Assembly: GCA_025353235.1 (NCBI GenBank) | Contig: JANXQZ010000762.1 | Coordinates: 1-5,501 of the forward strand | From: Bryobacterales bacterium | GTDB lineage: Bacteria > Acidobacteriota > Terriglobia > Bryobacterales > Bryobacteraceae | Direction of reading: 5' to 3' | Length of the DNA stretch: 5,501 nt | Part shown: positions 1 to 5,501 of the stretch, piece by piece | How the letters are laid out: the number at the start of each line of letters is the position of its first letter | Position numbering within the stretch: the first letter of the stretch is position 1 | Program-made: the position numbers and the translations under genes | Notes under the pieces: generated by a model | The model's input: only the letters and a program-made list of their open reading frames with translations | The model's database searches: none | Told to the model about the DNA's origin: nothing

Positions 1-693
1 GTTTCACGCCCGCACGAGGATGAAGCTGTCGGATTAAACGAGCCGATGCTGCGGGCTTATATAGCCGCCTTTCGCAAGGCCGCTGCGGATCATGAACTGC
101 CCATGGCCGAGCCGGATCTCAACATGGCATTTCGGCTTCCAGGCATATTTAGCACCCCTTTGGATCAGGAAGTCAGCAGCGAATTGGAGCCTTTGCTGGT
201 CGCGACTTTGGATGAAGCCCTTTCCGTGCTGAATGACTTTCGCGGCCGGGAAGGAGCCGAGCTGGCTAGCTTCATCCGCAAACATAACGCGCTGATCACC
301 GAAGGATGCAGTGAGATCGAGCAGATTCGCTCTCGCGCCATGCCTCTCTTTCATCAGCGCTTAAGCGAGCGGCTGAAGGATCTGTTGCGCAATTCCAATG
401 TCGAACCGCAGCGTTTGACGCAAGAAGCTGCCGTGCTGGCGGATCGCAGCGATATCGGCGAGGAAGTCGCCCGCTTAAGCATCCACGGCAATCAGCTCAG
501 TCAGATCGTGGACGAGGGTGGCGAAGTGGGCAAGAAGCTCGATTTCTTGCTGCAGGAAATGAATCGCGAGACCAATACGATTTTGTCCAAGACAAACGGG
601 ATCGGTGAACTTGGGTTGCGGATCACCGATCTGGCGCTCGCGGCCAAGGCGAATATCGAAAAAATCCGCGAGCAAGCGCTGAATCTCGAGTAG
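1..693 (+). CDS. yicC: YicC/YloC-family endoribonuclease, C-terminal part (5' end outside window)
   Basis: The reading frame is open from base 1, so the gene starts upstream; the first ATG in view (position 46) is internal. About 230 residues are visible, against roughly 290 for a full family member, so mainly the N-terminal ~60 residues are missing. Family features, numbered within the visible fragment: a mid-region LPGIF (46-50), the FRGREGAEL segment (80-88) that precedes a helical stretch, then the highly conserved C-terminal domain (DUF1732). That domain has DIGEEVARLSIH (151-162), GKKLDFLLQEMNRETNTILSKT (177-198, the family hallmark) and the ending KIREQALNLE. E. coli YicC is a cytoplasmic endoribonuclease implicated in small-RNA turnover; that role is transferred by homology. 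In many bacteria yicC lies just upstream of gmk, but here it is followed by a convergent peptidase gene. Family assignment is firm; the exact substrate is unknown. Confidence 0.93.
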   Translation, partial: VSRPHEDEAVGLNEPMLRAYIAAFRKAAADHELPMAEPDLNMAFRLPGIFSTPLDQEVSSELEPLLVATLDEALSVLNDFRGREGAELASFIRKHNALITEGCSEIEQIRSRAMPLFHQRLSERLKDLLRNSNVEPQRLTQEAAVLADRSDIGEEVARLSIHGNQLSQIVDEGGEVGKKLDFLLQEMNRETNTILSKTNGIGELGLRITDLALAAKANIEKIREQALNLE

Positions 694-694
694 G

Positions 695-2845
695 CTATTT
701 TAGGTTCTTCTCGAAAAAGTCTGTAGTTACTTCCAGCAAGTGCTTGCGCGCTGGGCCTCCCACTCCGTGGCTCTTCTGCGTGTACACCACCATCGTGAAA
801 GGCTTGTCAGCCCGTTCGAAAGCATCGCTCATTTGCACCGTATTTTGGAATAGAACGTTGTCATCCTCGATGTTGTGGACCACCAGCAGCTTGCCTTTCA
901 ACTTGTCGGCGTAGGTCACGGCGGAACTGGCTTTGTAGCCTTCCTCATTTTCCGAAGGCAGACCCAGATAGCGCTCGGTGTAAATCGTATCGTAGTTGTG
1001 CCAATCCGTGACCGGGGCGCCGGCGATTCCGGCCTTGAAAATATCGGGGGCGTTGAGCATTGAGTACAGCGTCATGAAACCTCCATAGCTCCACCCGTAG
1101 ATGCCGATGCGTGCCGAATCTACAAAACCCTGCTTGACGAGATAGTCGATCCCTTCCCTCTGATCGGACAGCTCTCTGGCTCCAAGGCGTCGATAGATGC
1201 CCGACTCAAAAGCATGGCCCCGTCCCTTCGATCCCCGATTGTCCACTTGCCAAATCACGAAGCCCTTCTGCGCCAAGGCTTGATCCCAAGTCGCCCCGGA
1301 CCAGGAGTCATGAATGGATTGAGCGCCGGGTCCGCCATACACCATGACGATCGCTGGATACTTCTGGCCGGGCTGAAAATTGGCAGGCTTGATCATGCGA
1401 GCGTAGAGCGGCGTGCCGTCGGCGGTTTTCAGCGTCACGATCTCGGTCGGCAGGACCTCGTATTCATCCACGAGTTTGTGGTCCGCCTCGCGGTACACGG
1501 CCCACTCGGCACCGTCAATCGTGTTCAAAGTCCGGCGGGTCGGGTTGGTCAAACTGGAATAGGTGTCGAGATAATAGTTGAACGCCGGACTCAAGGAAAT
1601 GCCATGCGAACCGGACGCTTGGGTTAATCGCTTCTTGCCCGTGCCGTCAAAATTGCTGACGTAGAGTTGCCGCTGAAGCGGGCTAGCCTCGCTCGAAACG
1701 TAGTAGATCCGACGATTGGCTTCATCGATTCCAGCAATGCCCGTTACCTCCCAACTGCCTTCTGTCAGACGCGCGGTCTGCTTGCCTTCCGCCGAATACA
1801 AGTAGAGATGGCGAAACCCGTCATGTTCGTTCGACCATACGAATTGGCCAGTCTTTAGATAATGAAAATCGTCATAGGTATTGATCCAGTAAGGGTCGGT
1901 TTCGTGGATCAAGACCTTGGCAACGCCTGTGGCCGGATCCGCCGAGAGCAGGTTCCGTTCGTTTTGAACGCGGTTCAGCCGCTCGATGGTCAGGGCCGTG
2001 GACGCTGGATTCCAGTGGACCCGCGCGATGAGATGACCCCGCGTCTCCCCGAGATCGATCCACTTGGTAGGTCCGCCGGAGGCCCACATCACTCCGAGCC
2101 GAACGTCGGCATTGGGCGTACCTGCTTGAGGATAACGCTCCAATTCCAGCACTGCGCGGCGTCCCTTCAGATCAGTCTGCGGGTACTCAAATTCGTGCCC
2201 CACATCGAACTGCATGTAGGCGATGCGCTTCGAATCGGGAGACCACCAGTAAGCCGTGCCCAGATCCAGCTCTTCGGGATAGACCCAGTCCAACTCGCCG
2301 TTCAGGAGCGTTGGGGATCCATCTTCCGTGAGCCGCGTTTCCTTCCGCGAGGCGATATCGAGCGTATAAAGATCGTGTCCACGCCGGAAGGCTACATGAT
2401 TCCCGTCGGGCGAGAGTTTGGCGTCGGACTCGGCGACCGACGTTGTCGTCAGCTGATCCCACTTGGCCGATTCCATGTGCCACAGAAACAGGTCCCCCTG
2501 CACGGAAAGCAGAATTTCTTTGCCCGACTGCGACCACTGAAACGAGTCCTCGCGCACTCGGCGATTCTGCCACTCAAACTTCTCGTTGGGCGGTGGCTTT
2601 GTCGCTGCTGCCTCCAGCGCATCGAGTGAGATGAGCTCTTTTTCAGCCTTGGTCGGAACGTCGTAGAGCGTTAGCTTCTTGGTTTTCACGTAGGCGAAGT
2701 GCTTGCCGTCGGGTGCCCAAACGGGAGGGCCTCCGCCTTCCATGCCTCGCCCGCTTTGCGTTAAGACGTCGAGCGTGATTGGCTTCTTGGCAGCCAGAAG
2801 CGCGAGAGCGGAGAACGTAATTAGGAAGAGAAGGCGTCGGGACAT
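695..2845 (-). CDS. Exported dipeptidyl-peptidase-IV-like serine peptidase (S9 family)
   Basis: A 716-residue protein of typical length for bacterial DPP-IV-like enzymes, which remove N-terminal dipeptides, classically Xaa-Pro. Residues 1-19 form a signal peptide (RR, then a Leu/Ala-rich core ending LLAA), so it is probably periplasmic or secreted. Residues ~40-470 are a DPPIV N-terminal beta-propeller with repeated WAPDGK, LSPDGN and WWSPDSK blade motifs. DWVYPEE (186-192) carries the Glu-Glu pair that binds the substrate amino terminus in DPP-IV. Residues ~490-716 are the alpha/beta-hydrolase domain: VYGGPG (502-507) with the probable oxyanion Tyr503, GWSYGG (584-589) with nucleophile Ser586, EDDNV with Asp661 (Asn663 matches a substrate-contact Asn), and KSHG with His693. 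The catalytic triad is complete. The start was chosen because it gives a proper signal peptide. It lies 6 nt after the upstream glycosyltransferase gene and has no evident Shine-Dalgarno, suggesting co-transcription and perhaps translational coupling. The family is certain; Xaa-Pro specificity is inferred. Confidence 0.95.
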   Translation of the reverse strand: MSRRLLFLITFSALALLAAKKPITLDVLTQSGRGMEGGGPPVWAPDGKHFAYVKTKKLTLYDVPTKAEKELISLDALEAAATKPPPNEKFEWQNRRVREDSFQWSQSGKEILLSVQGDLFLWHMESAKWDQLTTTSVAESDAKLSPDGNHVAFRRGHDLYTLDIASRKETRLTEDGSPTLLNGELDWVYPEELDLGTAYWWSPDSKRIAYMQFDVGHEFEYPQTDLKGRRAVLELERYPQAGTPNADVRLGVMWASGGPTKWIDLGETRGHLIARVHWNPASTALTIERLNRVQNERNLLSADPATGVAKVLIHETDPYWINTYDDFHYLKTGQFVWSNEHDGFRHLYLYSAEGKQTARLTEGSWEVTGIAGIDEANRRIYYVSSEASPLQRQLYVSNFDGTGKKRLTQASGSHGISLSPAFNYYLDTYSSLTNPTRRTLNTIDGAEWAVYREADHKLVDEYEVLPTEIVTLKTADGTPLYARMIKPANFQPGQKYPAIVMVYGGPGAQSIHDSWSGATWDQALAQKGFVIWQVDNRGSKGRGHAFESGIYRRLGARELSDQREGIDYLVKQGFVDSARIGIYGWSYGGFMTLYSMLNAPDIFKAGIAGAPVTDWHNYDTIYTERYLGLPSENEEGYKASSAVTYADKLKGKLLVVHNIEDDNVLFQNTVQMSDAFERADKPFTMVVYTQKSHGVGGPARKHLLEVTTDFFEKNLK

Positions 2846-2851
2846 TAGCTA

Positions 2852-4408
2852 TTAGTGTAAGGCGTAAATGGAAACCGATGGAGACCCATATACGCGATGA
2901 CACCGCAGGTCGGCGGTAACTGCGCGCATGAGGCGATTGGCGCCGACATCCTGCAGGTCGCGATAAAAATCAGCTTGCGTCAGTAGGAGATAGTCTTGTC
3001 TCTGTTCTCTCGCAAAGTCAGGGATGCGGTCCACCATCTGCTTAAGACCATCCAGATCGTCGCGATAGGCGAACTTCGGAGGGACAGGCATGCTGACGGA
3101 TCTTCGGCCGGCATAGAGAAAAACCAAGGGATCGTCGTAAGCGAAGATCTGCGCTGAGACGGGCGTGTTCTTCGCGATCCAGTCGTAAGCAGGCAGTCGC
3201 CCCGCGAGATCGTCTTGGTGGGATTGCATAAACTGAGGTAGGAATGCAAATAGGCCGAGGGCGGTAGCCGCGACCACGAAGCAGGCGAACGCCGCCAAGC
3301 TCGCCCCAACACCGGCTGCGATTACTCGGTCCGCGACTGCCCGCTTTTTCCAAGCCACGCCCAAGGCTTTCACCACGTGCGTCAACTCTGTCCACAACCC
3401 CGCGAGCAGCAGCGGGTAAAGCGGAAAAAGGAACCGCGGGTCAGGTTGATAATGCCAGATCAGCAACATCCCCGAGAAGAGCAGAGCGGTTAGCGGGTAC
3501 TGTAATTTGCCAGTAATCCGGGCCAGTCTCACTACTCCGGCGATGGCAGCGATGGCAACGATTCTCTCCAGATTTCTCGACTCAAGGAGAGCCGAGTCGA
3601 ACATGAGCAGCTTGCCCGCTGATAACAGATATGCGTCCAGGTTGTGCCAGATTACATTAGGCAGGTCGCGCCAGGAGATGTTGTAGCTACGGAAGCCGAA
3701 GTAATTCGTGTAGTACAGCGTTATCAGATCGCGTCCGGGCGACTGATGGGCAGAAACCCAAACCTGCCATCCTATGATCGCGGGCAGCATCATGGCCGTA
3801 AATGAAACCGCGCTCTTACATTGTTTCCGTAACAAATAACAAAGCGGAATAGCAACGAGAAGAGGAAGCGCCGCTGATTTTGCTAAGTAAGCGAGCCCGG
3901 CGAGCCCGCCCGCGATGCCAGCGCGATTAACCAGTAAGGTCGACGCCAGCAGCAGGCTAGTAAACAAGAGTTCGGGCATCAGCGACACGCTCAGCAAAAC
4001 GGCCATAGGATTCAGAGCGGCCGTCGCGACCAGCAATAGTTGTTCGCCAGTGCGCAGTCCATAGTCCCTAAGCAACGCCCAAAGCAGACCCAGGTACACG
4101 GGGAACATGCACCAAGTCAGCAGAGTGGCAAGCGGAAGATTAGAAGGAAACGCAGGGCTTACCTTCCAAGCCAACGACAGAAAAGCTGAAAACAGCGGCG
4201 GGTACTTTGTTTGAAAAGGCTGCTCCGGCAGGCTGAGGATTCGGTACCCATCCCCTGCGGCGAAACTCTTCGCGCCCACCCAATACACGCTGTCATCGTG
4301 GTAGAAACCAAGCTGAGGCATCGCTCGCCAACGCCAAGCGAACCAAGCCGAAGGCGCCAGCACAAGCAGCAGGAAAGCAACCGCGCCTAACTGTCGTGAC
4401 AAGCTCAC
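2852..4408 (-). CDS. GT-C-fold (PMT_2-like) integral membrane glycosyltransferase
   Basis: A 518-residue polytopic membrane protein with about ten hydrophobic segments: ~6-28, a run of segments between ~92 and 193, ~204-219, ~281-296, ~304-320, ~325-340 and ~362-391. The pattern fits GT-C glycosyltransferases of the ArnT/PMT type, which use lipid-phosphate-linked sugars and work on the outer face of the inner membrane. After the first helix comes the first external loop with an acidic pair, HDDS (Asp38-Asp39), the usual position of the catalytic Asp. The family-typical TKYPPLFS follows at 67-74. Glu146 lies in a SLMPEL segment, and PDPRFLFPLYP (322-332) matches the late R-x-x-x-P helix motif. 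The ~130-residue C-terminal tail (PAYDWIAKNTP at 406-416, then YAGRRS) resembles the soluble periplasmic tail of these proteins. The start is GTG; an in-frame TGA lies three codons upstream, so no longer start exists, though the TTG at codon 3 is possible. Neither donor nor acceptor can be read from the sequence. It is first in a two-gene unit with the DPP-IV-like peptidase. Confidence 0.82.
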   Translation of the reverse strand: MSLSRQLGAVAFLLLVLAPSAWFAWRWRAMPQLGFYHDDSVYWVGAKSFAAGDGYRILSLPEQPFQTKYPPLFSAFLSLAWKVSPAFPSNLPLATLLTWCMFPVYLGLLWALLRDYGLRTGEQLLLVATAALNPMAVLLSVSLMPELLFTSLLLASTLLVNRAGIAGGLAGLAYLAKSAALPLLVAIPLCYLLRKQCKSAVSFTAMMLPAIIGWQVWVSAHQSPGRDLITLYYTNYFGFRSYNISWRDLPNVIWHNLDAYLLSAGKLLMFDSALLESRNLERIVAIAAIAGVVRLARITGKLQYPLTALLFSGMLLIWHYQPDPRFLFPLYPLLLAGLWTELTHVVKALGVAWKKRAVADRVIAAGVGASLAAFACFVVAATALGLFAFLPQFMQSHQDDLAGRLPAYDWIAKNTPVSAQIFAYDDPLVFLYAGRRSVSMPVPPKFAYRDDLDGLKQMVDRIPDFAREQRQDYLLLTQADFYRDLQDVGANRLMRAVTADLRCHRVYGSPSVSIYALH

Positions 4409-4489
4409 AAGTATTCATCGGCCACTTCGACGCCAAGCTTTAAGTCGGCCTGCCGCGAGACCGCATCTCAAAGGCGAGGAGCAACAGCC
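4409..4489. promoter_or_regulatory. Divergent intergenic region, presumed to hold both promoters
   Basis: These 81 bases separate the leftward glycosyltransferase-peptidase unit from the rightward hydrolase gene, so promoters for both probably lie here or slightly inside the genes. I found no convincing -35/-10 pair on either strand. On the minus strand a TTGAGA box is visible (positions 4464-4469), but no good -10 follows at normal spacing. No clear operator palindrome was seen. The regulatory role rests on gene orientation alone. Confidence 0.4.
4476..4481 (+). promoter_or_regulatory. Ribosome binding site of the alpha/beta hydrolase gene
   Basis: GAGGAG lies 8 nt before the ATG at 4490. 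It is a near-consensus Shine-Dalgarno at near-ideal spacing and fixes the start of the hydrolase. It is the only strong ribosome binding site visible in the window; neither minus-strand gene start has a comparable one. Confidence 0.8.
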
Positions 4490-5311
4490 ATGCCATATGT
4501 AACGACGCAGGACCAAACTGAGATCTACTACAGAGATTGGGGAACGGGGAAGCCGGTAGTGCTCATCCACGGTTGGCCGTTCAACGGCGACATGTGGGAA
4601 AAGCAGGCGATCTTTCTGGCTGAACACGGACACCGGGTCATCAATTATGACCGACGCGGGTTTGGCAGATCCGGGCAGCCGTGGAACGGATATGACTACG
4701 ACACGTTTGCCGCAGATCTGAATTCGCTGATGGAAAAACTGAACCTGCGCGACGCAACGCTGGTCGGCTTTTCGATGGGTGGAGGCGAAGTAGTGCGATA
4801 CCTCGGCAAATTCGGTACCAGCCGCGTTCAAAAGGCAGTGCTGATCTCGGCAGTCCCGCCGTATCTGATGAAGACCGACGACAATCCCGATGGCGTCGAT
4901 CCGAAGATATTCGAAGAGATCGGTGCGAACATACGGGAAGACCGGCCCGCATTCATGAAGGCCTTCGGACAGAAATTCTTTGGGCGCACCGCTCTGAAGC
5001 ACACTGTCTCCGAGGCGGTTCTGGAATGGAGCTTTTCAATGGCGCTAACAGGTTCGCCGAGGTCGACGCTCGCGGCGGCCAACGCGTGGTCAACCACCGA
5101 TTTCCGGGAGGAAATGAAGCGGATCAGCATCCCGGTGCGCGTCATTCACGGTACTGGAGATTCCACGGTGCCGATCGAAGCTTCGGGACATAGATCCGCT
5201 AAAATTCTGCCAAACGCTTCGCTGAGCGAGTACGATGGTGAGCCGCACGGTCTATTTCTAACTGCGGCCGACCGGCTGAATAAAGAACTATTGGAATTCA
5301 TTAGCCGGTAG
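4490..5311 (+). CDS. Alpha/beta hydrolase, cofactor-free haloperoxidase/perhydrolase type
   Basis: A 273-residue protein, the usual length of the family known as non-heme chloroperoxidases or aryl esterases with perhydrolase activity. Visible motifs in order: HGWPFNGDMW (27-36), the oxyanion-hole loop, with Trp29; YDRRGFGRS (53-61); the nucleophile elbow GFSMGGGE (93-100) with Ser95 and the following Met96; GTGD (221-224) with acid Asp224; and GEPHG (250-254) with catalytic His253. The Trp and Met next to the oxyanion hole are characteristic of the perhydrolase subgroup, which makes peracids from carboxylic acids and H2O2 and otherwise acts as an esterase. No signal peptide is seen, so it is probably cytoplasmic. 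The start is supported by a good ribosome binding site, and the gene ends in two consecutive in-frame TAG codons (5309-5314). The natural substrate cannot be inferred; there is no biosynthetic neighbour. It appears monocistronic, with a hairpin directly downstream. Confidence 0.92.
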   Translation: MPYVTTQDQTEIYYRDWGTGKPVVLIHGWPFNGDMWEKQAIFLAEHGHRVINYDRRGFGRSGQPWNGYDYDTFAADLNSLMEKLNLRDATLVGFSMGGGEVVRYLGKFGTSRVQKAVLISAVPPYLMKTDDNPDGVDPKIFEEIGANIREDRPAFMKAFGQKFFGRTALKHTVSEAVLEWSFSMALTGSPRSTLAAANAWSTTDFREEMKRISIPVRVIHGTGDSTVPIEASGHRSAKILPNASLSEYDGEPHGLFLTAADRLNKELLEFISR

Positions 5312-5318
5312 TAGGACG

Positions 5319-5361
5319 AACGGCGCGGCAAACCTCGCAGGTGCCGTTTGCCCGCGCCGTT
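5319..5361. terminator. Strong GC-rich hairpin between convergent genes, probable bidirectional terminator
   Basis: The left arm (5319-5333) and right arm (5346-5361) pair as 10 bp, a single-base bulge, then 5 bp (AACGGCGCGG/CAAAC against GTTTG/C/CCGCGCCGTT), around a 12-nt loop. It starts 8 nt after the hydrolase stop and ends 4 nt before the stop of the opposing right-edge gene, the expected place for a shared terminator. There is no proper T-run on either side (rightward only ACTCTCACTT follows), so it is not a textbook intrinsic terminator. It may instead stabilise 3' ends or work with Rho. Confidence 0.7.
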
Positions 5362-5365
5362 ACTC

Positions 5366-5501
5366 TCACTTAGGATTCTCTTTCCACCACCACATTGCCG
5401 GCAAAGGCTTTTGCTGCGGCCACACCTGATTCAACGTCTCCCCTTCAAACAATTCTCCGTTCTTCATCACGTATCGAATGCTCGTCGTATTGTGAATATC
5501 C
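5366..5501 (-). CDS. C-terminal end of a probable secreted amidohydrolase (TolB/amidohydrolase-like), cut by window edge
   Basis: On the minus strand an open frame enters from the right edge and ends at a TGA (5366-5368), giving the last 44 residues of a gene that starts outside the window. The segment TTSIRYVMKNGELFEG (residues 5-20 of the fragment) is the usual last-strand motif of metal-dependent amidohydrolases, where the final beta-strands carry an 'I-x-x-V-x-K-N-G' pattern. It is followed by TLNQVWP and PLPAMWWW, an ending I associate with the large secreted proteins that join a TolB-like beta-propeller to an amidohydrolase domain. No metal-binding or catalytic residue is in view, so the function is inferred from the tail only. 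The gene is convergent with the hydrolase gene and shares the hairpin between them. Confidence 0.68.
   Translation of the reverse strand, partial: DIHNTTSIRYVMKNGELFEGETLNQVWPQQKPLPAMWWWKENPK

Noticed and set aside
46..48. ATG at 46 as the true start of the YicC-family gene.
   Set aside because: The frame stays open to base 1, the upstream residues fit the family, and the protein would lack the conserved N-terminal part. It is an internal Met.
1214..1627. A 137-codon plus-strand open frame inside the peptidase gene.
   Set aside because: It is antisense to the segment coding for the end of the propeller and the start of the catalytic domain of the peptidase, with no domain or start signal of its own.
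1862..2629. A 255-codon open frame on the plus strand opposite the S9 peptidase gene.
   Set aside because: It lies wholly antisense to a gene with a complete catalytic triad and propeller motifs. Its translation is rich in Arg, Gly and Val with no recognisable domain, as expected for the shadow of a GC-rich gene, and no good ribosome binding site was noted.
4409..4489. A sigma-70-type promoter for the leftward unit based on a TTGAGA box.
   Set aside because: No acceptable -10 hexamer follows at 16-18 nt, and a single hexamer is not evidence in a short intergenic region.
4415..5002. A 195-codon open frame on the minus strand across the start of the alpha/beta hydrolase gene.
   Set aside because: It is antisense to an unambiguous hydrolase gene and shows no motif; it would also fill the divergent promoter region. 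Treated as a shadow frame.
1..5501. CRISPR array, tRNA/rRNA gene, insertion sequence, phage or defence system.
   Set aside because: No regularly spaced repeats, terminal inverted repeats, transposase or integrase motifs, or structured RNA signatures were seen; the coding density is ordinary chromosomal.

Overview
The window is a moderately GC-rich, densely coded bacterial chromosome segment with five protein-coding genes, two of them cut by the window edges. The mix is a secreted DPP-IV-type S9 peptidase, a GT-C membrane glycosyltransferase, a perhydrolase-type alpha/beta hydrolase, a YicC-family RNase and what looks like the C-terminus of a TolB-like/amidohydrolase protein. This is the sort of content seen in soil Acidobacteriota (Bryobacter/Solibacter-like). 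That assignment is inferred from gene content and protein flavour only; there is no rRNA or other phylogenetic marker in the window.

Layout: (1) 1-693, plus strand: the 3' part of a yicC-family gene that starts upstream of the window. (2) 695-4408, minus strand: a two-gene unit, transcribed leftward. It holds a 518-residue GT-C-type membrane glycosyltransferase followed 6 nt later by a 716-residue exported dipeptidyl-peptidase-IV-like serine peptidase. Its stop codon faces that of yicC with one nucleotide between them. (3) 4409-4489: a short divergent intergenic region. (4) 4490-5311, plus strand: a cofactor-free haloperoxidase/perhydrolase-type alpha/beta hydrolase with a good ribosome binding site and a doubled TAG stop. 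(5) 5319-5361: a strong GC-rich hairpin between convergent genes, probably a bidirectional transcription terminator. (6) 5366-5501, minus strand: the last 44 codons of another gene, resembling the C-terminus of secreted amidohydrolases.

The genes do not form an obvious single pathway. The peptidase, the glycosyltransferase and perhaps the right-edge protein would act in or at the periplasm, while YicC and the alpha/beta hydrolase look cytoplasmic. I see no mobile element, CRISPR array, tRNA, rRNA, phage gene or defence system. No new biological system is evident, and the findings below are modest points of gene organisation.
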